From the NCBI RefSeq assembly GCF_016801985.1, contig NZ_JAEVLS010000012.1, positions 1-42,230 of the forward strand: a DNA stretch of 42,230 nt, in the 5' to 3' direction. The DNA is from Steroidobacter gossypii (lineage in GTDB: Bacteria > Pseudomonadota > Gammaproteobacteria > Steroidobacterales > Steroidobacteraceae). Below are positions 24,488-32,733 of the stretch, in pieces. The translations under genes and the position numbers were made by a program. The stretch's first letter is position 1. Each line of letters starts with the position of its first letter. The notes beneath the pieces were generated by a model. It searched no databases. It saw only the letters and a program-made list of their open reading frames with translations, and was not told the DNA's origin.

Positions 24488-25870
24488 TTGAAAGACTTAA
24501 CCCAAGGCTCGATCCTCAAACATATTGCCTCGATGGCAACTCCACTGGCTATCGGGATGCTCACCCAGATCGCTTATCAGATTATCGATCTTTACTTCAT
24601 AACAAAGATTGGCGTGGCTGAGACGGCCGGGGTAAGCGCGGCGGGCAACATCTTCCTCCTCGTCGCTTCTTTGACTCAGGTACTTGGTGTTGGTGTCACC
24701 GCTCTAGTAGCGCAAGCCGCGGGACGGAGGGATCGGTCCGATGCCAGCTTGGTATTCAACCAGGCTTTGGGGTTCTCTGCTGTTTTCGGTATGGCGATGA
24801 TGCTGCTTCTATACACATCATCGATGCAGTACCTGAAGGCTGTTGCTCCTGACAAGGCGACCGTAGAAGCTGGGCTCACCTTCATTTACTGGATAGCGCC
24901 GGGATATGCCTTGACGCTGCCGACCGTCGTAATGAGCTCCGCGCTTCGAGGCGCCGGGATCAATAAGCCGACCGTGGCGCTCTACATTCTCACTGTCTTA
25001 GTAAACGCAGCTCTGGCTCCTATTCTGATTGCGGGCTGGGGAACAGGAGTCCCTCTCGGGGTTATGGGCGCCGGTTTGGCGACGACCATCGCCACCGCCA
25101 GCGGCTTACTTTTCTTCGCCATCTACTGTCATCGCTCACACTTGTGGACGGCTTTCGACTGGCGCCTTTTGGTTCCAATACCAAAACAGTGGTTACGTGT
25201 GCTTGCCGTGGGTCTGCCAGCAGGCGGCGACACTGCGCTCTTCTTTATATATAACGCGGTTGTCTATTATTCGATTCGTGATCTTGGATCTGCCGCTCAA
25301 TCAGGTTTTGGTGTTGGCTCGCGGGTGCTCCAGACCCTTCTGTTGCCCGCCTTGTGCATCTGTCTTTCTGCCGGGCCGATTGCAGGACAAAATTTTGGCG
25401 CGAAGAACATCGATCGCGTGAGGCAGACATTCATTATTACTGCTGTCCTCGGATCGGCGGCCATGTTTGCGACGACGATCTTGATTCAATGCCAGTCAAC
25501 CGCGTTCATTGGCCTGTTCGATGCGGATTCATCGACGGCGCACGTTGCCCGCTGCTTTCTGGAACTGTCGTCTTGGGCATTAGTCGCTCAGGCAGTCGTA
25601 ACCACTTGCTCCGGCATGTTTCAGGGGTTCGGCAATACGATGCCGGCGCTGATCAGCTCATGCGTTCGCCTGGTGCTCTTTTCGGGTCCCGCAGTATGGC
25701 TGTCTATGCAGCCGGCATTTGTGATCGATCAGGTCTGGTATCTCTCAGTGGCAACGCTGATGCTGCAAGCGGCAGTGAGCCTGTGGCTACTTCGCGCGGA
25801 GTTCCGGAGGCACTTGTTACCGCTTGCGACGCCTACTACGGGATGCATGAAGGCTCGTCAGGCGGTTTAG
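24488..25870 (+). CDS. MATE family transporter
   Basis: A 460-aa inner-membrane protein with about 12 hydrophobic segments and the twin six-helix layout of the MATE/NorM family. N-terminal LTQGSILKHIASMATPLAIGML and the VDLYFI-like motif QIIDLYFITKIG are characteristic; SAAGNIFLLVASLTQVLGVG and GAGLATTIATASGLLFF follow, and the second half starts at about residue 235 (LAVGLPAGGDTALFF). MATE proteins export cationic compounds with Na+ or H+, and they belong to the same MOP superfamily as polysaccharide flippases. In this glycan cluster an export role for a lipid-linked or small glycosylated product is possible. The start is a TTG at 24,488 with a weak Shine-Dalgarno, 172 nt after rfbF. Confidence 0.87.
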   Translation: MKDLTQGSILKHIASMATPLAIGMLTQIAYQIIDLYFITKIGVAETAGVSAAGNIFLLVASLTQVLGVGVTALVAQAAGRRDRSDASLVFNQALGFSAVFGMAMMLLLYTSSMQYLKAVAPDKATVEAGLTFIYWIAPGYALTLPTVVMSSALRGAGINKPTVALYILTVLVNAALAPILIAGWGTGVPLGVMGAGLATTIATASGLLFFAIYCHRSHLWTAFDWRLLVPIPKQWLRVLAVGLPAGGDTALFFIYNAVVYYSIRDLGSAAQSGFGVGSRVLQTLLLPALCICLSAGPIAGQNFGAKNIDRVRQTFIITAVLGSAAMFATTILIQCQSTAFIGLFDADSSTAHVARCFLELSSWALVAQAVVTTCSGMFQGFGNTMPALISSCVRLVLFSGPAVWLSMQPAFVIDQVWYLSVATLMLQAAVSLWLLRAEFRRHLLPLATPTTGCMKARQAV

Positions 25871-26105
25871 CTGCAGTGGGCCTGCGGATTCCGAGCAGTG
25901 TAATGAACGCCGATCATCGCCGTCGGCTTAGCTCTGTGGGCAGACACAACGCTAACAGTCCGGATGCATTCAATTCCTACGTTGCCTCTGGGCCTCACGC
26001 AGTGCTCGCCAGCACCCTTGAGTTGGCTCCTCCGGCAACTCGACTCTTGCGTCGGCCGTGACGGCGCTTGAAGTGGAATCCGTACTCGCAAGGGGCGACG
26101 TGCGC

Positions 26106-28139
26106 TCAAGGCACGGAAGCTTGTGCAGTTTCCCGAGCCGTCTGCCGTATATACATATAGATCGACCATACTTCCTTCTCACTCAGGTCATCAAACGTCG
26201 GCATGCCTCTGGCCGTGAAGGCGCCCTCCTTAACGACGGCTCGAAATGCGCCCCATTGCATCGCCAATAGTGATTCACGTAAGTCGGGTGCCATCGATGC
26301 GAAATTCTCAAGATCTTTACCATGACACTCCTTGCACCTCCAGTACGCTCTGCGTCCTTCGGCGGCGGCCTCTGCATCGATGACAATCTTTGGATCATCA
26401 ACCGCCCTGACCGTGAACCGGGGTGGCAACGTGGGTGGCAGCGGCGTCTTTTTTCCTAGCGCAAAGGTAAGAACGCGCCTCGGTTGTTCGTTGAATCGCC
26501 AGCCATAGTCAAACACCTTGCTCGCATTCGCGCCGCCGCCGTAGCCCACTAGCAGAGAAATATACTGAACACCGTCGCTGAGATAAGTGGATGGCGCGGC
26601 GTTGATCCCAAGTCCTGCGTCGAAGGTCCAAAGCCGCTCGCCGGTTGTCGCATCGTAGGCGAAAAATTTCCCACGGCCGGTGCCCTGAAACACCAGATCT
26701 CCGCCTGTGGCAAGTACGCCACCGTTCCATGAGCAATCGATGTATCGCACTTCCCAGTGACTTTTCTGCGCGATCGGATCCCAAGCCAGCAGCGTGCCCA
26801 CACCATCACCAGATTCTATCGGGCGTACATCGATGCTCTTAGCGCCAATCATCATGCCCAGCTGAATAGTGGGTATGTACACCAGGCCCGTTCTCGGGCT
26901 GAACGACATCCTTTGCCAGCTGTGTGCACCGACGACGCTCGGCCAGATGGGCACTGGCTCACTACCGTATCGAGCGGCGCGAGTCTCAATCGGGCGGCCG
27001 CTCTTCAGATCGATTCTCTGCGCCCAGTTTGCTTTGCTGAATTTTTCTGCCGAAATGAGCTTACCTGTCAATCGATCGATCACATAGAAGAAGCCATTCT
27101 TTGAAGCCAGCATCAGCACTTTTCTTTGCTGACCGCCTATATCGAGCTCCGCGAGAACCGTCTGTTGAGTTGCATCATAGTCCCACGACTCACCCGGATT
27201 AACCTGGTAATGCCAACGGTACTCGCCGGTGTGGAGATCAAGCGCAATGATGGAGGCGACGAAAAGATTATCGCCACCGCCCGCACCGCGCCGGGAAGCA
27301 TTGATCGGAGTTCCGTTCGCGGTTCCGATATAGACGAGCTTCAACTCAGGGTCGTATGCGATGTTGTCCCATACCGTGGCGTTACCACCGTCCTTCCACC
27401 ATTCTCCCCTCCAAGTCTTTGCCGCCATCTCCATGGCGGCATTCTCAAAGCCCTTCGCGGGGTTACCAGGAACTGTATAGAACCGCCACAATCGAGCGCC
27501 GCGTACCGCGTCGTATGCTGTGACGTAGCCTCTAGTACCCCCTTCGCCTCCATGGCCGATGATTACTTTGCCGCCGGCCACACGTGGCGCACCGGAGATT
27601 TGCTTACTTGCGTCAGCTTCGTCAAACGTCTGGATGCTCCAGACCGGATGGCCAGTCTTTGCGTTGAGCGCCAGGAGGCGTCCGTCCACAGTGCCGACAT
27701 AGATGTTGCCTCCCCAATATGCCACTCCGCGATGAGAGCCAAAGAGGATCCCCTTTCGGTCAGGAGTATGAGTGGCAAGTTCCGGATCGAATCTCCACAG
27801 CTGTTTACCAGATCGGACATCAACTGCGTACGTTGTACCGTTCGTACCCGAGAAGTAGAGGACGCCACCGATCGCCAGCGGGGTGGCGTGCAGCGAGCGC
27901 TCACCGGGAAGATCCAGATGCCACGCGAGCCCGAGCTGCGCAACGTTGCCGCGGTTGATCGACGAGAGCGGGCTGTAGTGTTGCTCGGCAAAGGTTCTCC
28001 CTGGCTCGGGCCAGTCCTGGATCCCTACCTCACCAGCTGACGGTCGATCATCAACCGCACCACCGACGTCCGGCAGTACACAAAGACTTAGTGTAGCGGA
28101 CCAGGCAATTGCAACCGAGGCACCTGCGACAGATTTCAT
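26106..28139 (-). CDS. Quinohemoprotein (PQQ- and heme-dependent) alcohol dehydrogenase
   Basis: A 677-aa periplasmic type-II quinohemoprotein. A signal peptide (about residues 1-25) precedes an eight-bladed PQQ propeller with tryptophan-docking repeats (GKQLWRFDPE, GHPVWSIQT, GARLWRFYT, GERLWTFDA). A C-terminal cytochrome c domain (about residues 585-677) carries the heme motif CKECH starting at Cys602. Catalytic Asp320 lies in GESWDYDATQQ; the second Asp322, two residues on, is the lanthanide-ligand position of XoxF and PedH. Metal ligands Glu (ENAAMEMAAKTW) and Asn (GTANGTPIN) are in place. The vicinal Cys-Cys pair of most family members is absent (GILFGSHRGVAYW). It would oxidise an alcohol and pass electrons through its heme. 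ATG at 28,139 is preferred; a GTG lies three codons earlier. Confidence 0.9.
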   Translation of the reverse strand: MKSVAGASVAIAWSATLSLCVLPDVGGAVDDRPSAGEVGIQDWPEPGRTFAEQHYSPLSSINRGNVAQLGLAWHLDLPGERSLHATPLAIGGVLYFSGTNGTTYAVDVRSGKQLWRFDPELATHTPDRKGILFGSHRGVAYWGGNIYVGTVDGRLLALNAKTGHPVWSIQTFDEADASKQISGAPRVAGGKVIIGHGGEGGTRGYVTAYDAVRGARLWRFYTVPGNPAKGFENAAMEMAAKTWRGEWWKDGGNATVWDNIAYDPELKLVYIGTANGTPINASRRGAGGGDNLFVASIIALDLHTGEYRWHYQVNPGESWDYDATQQTVLAELDIGGQQRKVLMLASKNGFFYVIDRLTGKLISAEKFSKANWAQRIDLKSGRPIETRAARYGSEPVPIWPSVVGAHSWQRMSFSPRTGLVYIPTIQLGMMIGAKSIDVRPIESGDGVGTLLAWDPIAQKSHWEVRYIDCSWNGGVLATGGDLVFQGTGRGKFFAYDATTGERLWTFDAGLGINAAPSTYLSDGVQYISLLVGYGGGANASKVFDYGWRFNEQPRRVLTFALGKKTPLPPTLPPRFTVRAVDDPKIVIDAEAAAEGRRAYWRCKECHGKDLENFASMAPDLRESLLAMQWGAFRAVVKEGAFTARGMPTFDDLSEKEVWSIYMYIRQTARETAQASVP

Positions 28140-28368
28140 ACGAAACACATCCGCCGATATTCGCTGATTCCTCTGCTGGTCATACCGATTCTGCTTCTGG
28201 CCGGGGGCATTCAGGTACGTACCACTCTCTTTCTCTCTGAAGTTGACTGGGCATGGGCACCGGCATGCCGCCGATGTACTACCTGCCCGGAGTAGCTACC
28301 TGGGTCATCGCACGCAGTTCGGCCGTCGGCGCCTATCTACGGTGCCAGGATGGCATTCCATGCCTGTT

Positions 28369-29559
28369 TCATTCAGTTGGCTGTTGCAATCGTGCATCCG
28401 CTTGCTGAAAGTTCGGCCGGATGCCGCCGGAACCCGGCTGATCGAGTTCCGCCGCCAGCCAATCGACCCCACGCGATACGTTGTGTAGCACAGTGTCAGG
28501 GCTGGCCCCGAAGTCCAAGCAAAGTACCCCGACAGGGCCTCGCCAGCCGCTCTTCTGAATAACGCGCATCATTGGCAGTTCATCCTCTCCCTGCGAAGGA
28601 TAGAGCGACTCCATTTCCCCGCGCACGCCACTGATCGCAACCGTCCTTACGCGCGGCTTGATCCTCGCCCAGATCTGCTCGAAGTGCCTTACATCGTCAT
28701 GAAGGCTGTCGCGGGCATGCCAGAACGTGTAGACCATGCCCACGTTCTTGATGCCGTCCTGCTCAAGCCGCTCAATGATTGCGAGCTGATTGTCAACCAG
28801 TCCGAACCAGCCATTGTGATTGTAGAGGCTCACATCAAAGCCATACTTCGAGGCCAGTTGTGCGAGCGAGCCGATGCGGCGCGCCTCCTGCTCCAGGCGC
28901 TCGACCTGCTCTTGGGGAGTTTTCGGAAGGTGAGCCTGGTCGGAATATATGCGATGAAGCGCCTTGAAGAATTTCTCCTTCTGCTGCTCAGTAAAATCGG
29001 TGCCCGATGAGAAAGCTGATTGGAAGTAGTCGTCATCCGCGGGACCAATGAATCCCGCCTCGGCAAATCTCTGCTTCCATCCTTCAGCAGTTTTCGGTAG
29101 AAAAGCATTAGACTGCGAAACCCAAATTTGGGGGCGGATCCCAAGCCGCCTGAAGGAATCGAAAGCTGCTCGGACCTTGTTATCCTCTCCTGGCCGGTCA
29201 GTGTCGAGCCAGAAGTACACAGCAGCGACATTCACCCCATGCTGTCGGAATGCGGCAATCTGCTCATCATATTGTGCCGCCCTGTCAAAGAAATATATGA
29301 ATGAGTAATGCTTGAAGCCTCTCGCTCTAAGCATCCGCGCACGTGCTTCCGGTGCAATCTCCGCCTCGCCTTGATTCCATTGCAGCTCCAACGGCACCAG
29401 ATTCTCGCGTGCTAGAAGCTTCGTTCCTGTTGAGGCACTTGCCGAATGGATGGCGACCGCCCCGCAAAATAGCAACGCTGCGAGGACGCATGCTGCTCGC
29501 TTAATCACTGATGAAGCAGATCTTTTGCTATGTGCATGCCAGTCGAGAATGGTCCTCAT
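28369..29559 (-). CDS. Secreted xylose-isomerase-like TIM-barrel protein
   Basis: A 396-aa protein with a long signal peptide (IKRAACVLAALLFCGAVAIHSASA, cleavage near residue 42) followed by a TIM barrel of the sugar phosphate isomerase/epimerase (AP-endonuclease-2) superfamily. Visible strands and motifs: FKHYSFIYFFDRAAQYDE, VNVAAVYFWLDTD, IRPQIWVS, VSLYNHNGWFGLVDN (the usual Asn-His pair), NVGMVYTFWHAR and RTVAISGV. Periplasmic members of this fold are often found in sugar-oxidation clusters with dehydrogenases. I use the ATG at 29,559 because it starts the signal peptide and has a G-rich Shine-Dalgarno; 29,607 is an upstream alternative. It lies 229 nt upstream of the quinohemoprotein gene in the same direction. 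Substrate unknown. Confidence 0.75.
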   Translation of the reverse strand: MRTILDWHAHSKRSASSVIKRAACVLAALLFCGAVAIHSASASTGTKLLARENLVPLELQWNQGEAEIAPEARARMLRARGFKHYSFIYFFDRAAQYDEQIAAFRQHGVNVAAVYFWLDTDRPGEDNKVRAAFDSFRRLGIRPQIWVSQSNAFLPKTAEGWKQRFAEAGFIGPADDDYFQSAFSSGTDFTEQQKEKFFKALHRIYSDQAHLPKTPQEQVERLEQEARRIGSLAQLASKYGFDVSLYNHNGWFGLVDNQLAIIERLEQDGIKNVGMVYTFWHARDSLHDDVRHFEQIWARIKPRVRTVAISGVRGEMESLYPSQGEDELPMMRVIQKSGWRGPVGVLCLDFGASPDTVLHNVSRGVDWLAAELDQPGSGGIRPNFQQADARLQQPTE

Positions 29560-29951
29560 GAGGGCCCCCGTTCGCCTGTATTGTGAAGGAGAGATCAGGA
29601 TCGACATCCTTACAAATGCTGCGCCTTGGCGAAGGTGCTTTCAACCGACGAGCACTGTCGATGCTTATGCTCGTCTCGAAGATCATGCATCCGTGACCTT
29701 CGTTTGTGCGGAAATGTGCGCTCTTGGAGCAGGGTTCGTTCTCATCCAATGCGCGGCAAAGGTGGCCGCACGGCACGACCGTTGCAATGGTTCCGCTTCC
29801 TTCAACATCACCGGTAAGGGATGCTTCGTCGACCAGTCGCTGGCGCCCGCCACGCAGCAACGCCCTGCATCTGACGCTCATCTGATAAACCGCGGCAAGG
29901 CTGTGCCGCGTCCTTCCATTCGGCACATTCCGATGACTCGTCTGCGCCACG
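29560..29951. other. Gap of about 390 bp without a supported gene
   Basis: Frames are open on both strands here, but their products have no recognisable motif, hydrophobic segment or good ribosome-binding site. The gap must hold the promoter or leader for the TIM-barrel gene, or be transcribed through from the Tat-SDR gene. No terminator with a T-run was found. Confidence 0.35.
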
Positions 29952-31055
29952 TCATCGCACAATCTTGCTCGTCGGGCTACGCTCCCTACCTAAACAACGG
30001 CGGCGATCACGCTCGAGCGTATATGAGGGATTGCTCAACGTGGGTTGCGCAATTGCCAGTCTTGCCTCCGGGACTTGGACGTGCGCTGGTATCGACGCGA
30101 GCACGGCTTCACTGCGATCACGGATCGCCCCTTCGTACTCCGGATGCGAGAGTATGTATAGATAATTGTTTCTGATTCCTTCAAGCACAATGCGCCCGGC
30201 CTCGAAAGGATCCATCAAGGCTCCGGTGTCCCGAAGTTTCCGACCCGAAGCTTCATGCTCGGCCAACTTACTGGTATCGGTGCTGTGGCTGAGGCCTCCC
30301 AACTCAGTGGGTCGGTTCCGTTGGGAATTCCAGCCGCGCGAGAATACGGCTCCTGGACAATAAACCGATACACCAATATTCAACGGCAGAAGCTCGCCCC
30401 GAAGCACTTCCATCATCATGATCACGGCCGCTTTAGATGCACAGTAGATTGCGGCGTTCTCCACCGCAAATAGGCCCCACGCAGACGCGGTAGTCACAAT
30501 CTGGGAGCCCTCGCCATGCGCCCGAAGATGTGGCAGAAATACTTCCAGGCAGTTGAATACGCCGCCCACATTAACGTTCATCATCCAGTCCCAATCTTTG
30601 CGAGTAGCCTCGCTAAAAGGTCCTAGAGCATAGACGCCGGCGTTATTCACAAGAACGTGGATTTTGCCGAATACCTTGATCGCTTCAGCCGCGGCTGCTT
30701 GGATTCCGTCTCGATTAGTCACATCGAGCTCTACAGCGTGAACGCGCTCGCGGGCGTTTTCGAGGTATTTCATTGCCTCACTGAGATGCTCCCGAGTCCG
30801 ATAGGAAATGACAATCTTCATTCCCGCGTCGGATAACGCGCGAGCAATGCCGAGACCAATTCCGCTAGATCCGCCGGTTATGAATGCGACCTTCCCTTGG
30901 ACATCCTTTATTGGGATCGGCACTTGGGGACAGGAGACCCTCTCCCGTCCCCTTGCTGAACTGACTGAAAGCGCGGACGTACTAACGAGCGCACCAGCAG
31001 TGACTCGCAGAAAGGCCCGTCGCGCAGGTTTGGAGCAAGGTGGTCTGTTTTTCAT
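29952..31055 (-). CDS. Tat-exported SDR family oxidoreductase (paralog 1)
   Basis: A 367-aa protein with an N-terminal twin-arginine signal (PARRAFLRVTAGALVST, residues 11-27) followed by a classical SDR domain. The cofactor motif is TGGSSGIGLG, then LVNNAGVYALG, TTASAWG with the active-site Ser, and YCASKAAV with Tyr and Lys. The C-terminal 90 residues, including RNRPTELGG and LYILSHPEYEGAIRDRSEA, exceed the usual SDR length of about 250 aa and are shared with the second copy near 41 kb. Tat export would place an NAD(P)-binding enzyme in the periplasm, presumably folded with its cofactor, as known for glucose-fructose oxidoreductase. It lies between the TIM-barrel gene and IS3 relics. ATG at 31,055, with GGAAA close upstream. 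Confidence 0.85.
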   Translation of the reverse strand: MKNRPPCSKPARRAFLRVTAGALVSTSALSVSSARGRERVSCPQVPIPIKDVQGKVAFITGGSSGIGLGIARALSDAGMKIVISYRTREHLSEAMKYLENARERVHAVELDVTNRDGIQAAAAEAIKVFGKIHVLVNNAGVYALGPFSEATRKDWDWMMNVNVGGVFNCLEVFLPHLRAHGEGSQIVTTASAWGLFAVENAAIYCASKAAVIMMMEVLRGELLPLNIGVSVYCPGAVFSRGWNSQRNRPTELGGLSHSTDTSKLAEHEASGRKLRDTGALMDPFEAGRIVLEGIRNNYLYILSHPEYEGAIRDRSEAVLASIPAHVQVPEARLAIAQPTLSNPSYTLERDRRRCLGRERSPTSKIVR

Positions 31056-31779
31056 CGATTTCCGGGCGCCTCAACTTGCGTGCCGCGCTGATTGCCGGAG
31101 GCTCCCCCATGTCGCTCGGCCTAGTAGACGACGTGCTGCGACCATCTTCCTCCTGACTGCTGGTGGACCGGTCTAAGAAGCGCAGTAACCTCCCCGCCCA
31201 CAGTCGATGTTGGCGATCATGTGAGAATCTTGCCTCCCAAAGCACTGTCTCGCCCCACAGCGCACCACCTTTCGTTCGCTCTGCAGGCTCGAACACGCGC
31301 CCATCAACGCACCCTCCGCTTCGGCCGTGCAAATTCCTCTCGCCAGCACCGCATGCAGCTGCTTCGGGTTTCAAGCAGGCGCAAGCACCCCCACACGCAA
31401 CAGCGCTAGTCTGCAGCGACTCAGCTTTTTCCATTGACATGAAGATCATTCGTTTCGCATCAACTACGGCTCCGCAGGGCACGGTTACGCAGTATGCTTT
31501 TCGACATGTCCTGTCCCGGCACTCCTTCGGCGAACAGTTCCGATCGAAGAGTGGCCTAGACGGTGCCCGTTGTCGATGAGCCTAATAGTGTCGGCGCCTC
31601 GATCTATACTCTCGTGCGGCGAGTGCTTGGGCCGTCGGCGCCAACGCCCGTGCTCGAGTCGGGATCCCTGCGCTGGCAGACGGCTTCGTCGTCGGCCCGT
31701 AGCCGATCTGCTTCATCATGCTAGGAAGGCGCGCCGGGCAACTACGGAGTACCCGGCACAGCTGCTGAGATGTCAGATC

Positions 31780-31945
31780 CAAAGCTCGATGAGTCGCAAG
31801 AGCAACGGCTGGACAACGCGGCTTCATCTCCAGTATGACGAAGGAGCTCATCCCTGCAAAACTCTTCTTCTCGCGTGAGCAGGTCGCGGTCGAGCTAGCA
31901 CGTACATCCGTCTACACAGCCAGTTAGCTTCTTCGCGATGCGATC
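31780..31945 (+). pseudogene. IS3-family OrfB relic (fragment 1)
   Basis: The plus strand reads MSRKSNGWDNAASS at about 31,789, the region around the third catalytic acidic residue of IS3 OrfB (usual form SRRGNCWDNAVAESFF). After a stop it continues with SSREQVAVELARTSVY, corresponding to the helix before the C-terminus. The frame is interrupted, so the transposase is dead. Confidence 0.55.
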
Positions 31946-32009
31946 GTGGTCGCGCAGAGTCGTCAGGATACGCAATCAGCCGACTTCTCGATACGCGCCC
32001 TCTACTGGC

Positions 32010-32335
32010 AACCCTGGAAGCCGCTACCCTTTCGCCCCCCTGCGCCTGGCCTCATTCATCACTCCGATCGCGGCTCCCAGTACGCTTCGTAACTGTAACG
32101 CGAAGGTCTGTCCGGGGCGGCACACGGATTCGATGTCGCGCACGTTAGATCCGTCGATAATGCGACGGCCAGATGTTGCAAAACGCGCAAACACGAGGTG
32201 TTGGCTTGCACTATGCAACGATGCGGGACCTGGTTGATCGTCCCCCAAAGCTAATTCGAAGAGATCTATAGGTGCCATCGCTTACATTCTGCGCTGGGCG
32301 ATCTCCGGCCTAAAGAGTTCGAGCTCGCCCAAACC
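32010..32335 (+). pseudogene. IS3-family OrfB relic (fragment 2)
   Basis: The plus strand encodes PGLIHHSDRGSQYAS (about 32,046-32,090), the second catalytic Asp motif of IS3 OrfB, followed by a stop. A damaged GFDV-VRSVDNATAR region follows near 32,130, and EEIYRCHRLHSALGDLRPKE (about 32,259-32,318) is the conserved C-terminus. The order is correct for one element but the frame is broken. Because this piece restarts upstream of the motif already seen in fragment 1, two separate IS3 remnants lie in tandem. Confidence 0.65.
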
Positions 32336-32733
32336 GCATGCGCTGCATACGGCAAAGCTGCGCGAGGGATGACTGTCTCAGCAGAGGGTTCACTCCAAGA
32401 TCTATGCAGCTTTGGCCCGGCGTTGGCACGTTTGCGCACGTGCTGGCCCTAGTTAGACTGCTAAACGATCAACATCGCCTGCCGCGATCACTCGATCGCT
32501 GCTGCAACCCAACTTTTTGCGATGCTCATATTTCTCACACGGAAAATATACAACGGCAGATACTTCTGCTGCCTGCCATGGGACGCGTGCCGAGTGGATC
32601 GAATTCCGCTCGTTATCTATCGGTTTGCGCTCCCCCGCTCCCGCCCCGTCACCTCGGAGCTTGTGCGCGTCGATGCAGACGTGATTACTTAGGTGACGAA
32701 GCCCAGACGTGTCCAGCAGCTAAGAATGCTTCT

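Larger units (their letters stand above)
31056..32733. other. IS-littered intergenic region between divergent genes
   Basis: This 1.7-kb stretch between the Tat-SDR and cupredoxin-quinoprotein genes has no intact gene. From 31,439 the plus strand reads MKIIRFASTTAPQG, reminiscent of the N-terminus of fumarylacetoacetate-hydrolase-family proteins, but the frame ends after 46 codons, so at best it is a fragment. From 31,570 to 32,335 there are at least two IS3 transposase fragments. The remaining part up to 32,733 looks non-coding and probably contains the promoter of the plus-strand quinoprotein gene. Confidence 0.5.

Noticed and set aside
27126-28040. 304-codon plus-strand frame opposite the quinohemoprotein gene
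   Set aside because: Antisense shadow of a gene with clear PQQ and heme motifs; its composition is not protein-like.
29450-30175. 241-codon plus-strand frame overlapping the Tat-SDR and TIM-barrel genes
   Set aside because: It overlaps two well-supported minus-strand genes and has no motif or convincing start.
30982-31482. 166-codon minus-strand frame, Cys-rich
   Set aside because: It overlaps the start of the Tat-SDR gene in another frame and shows no metal-binding spacing or family match.
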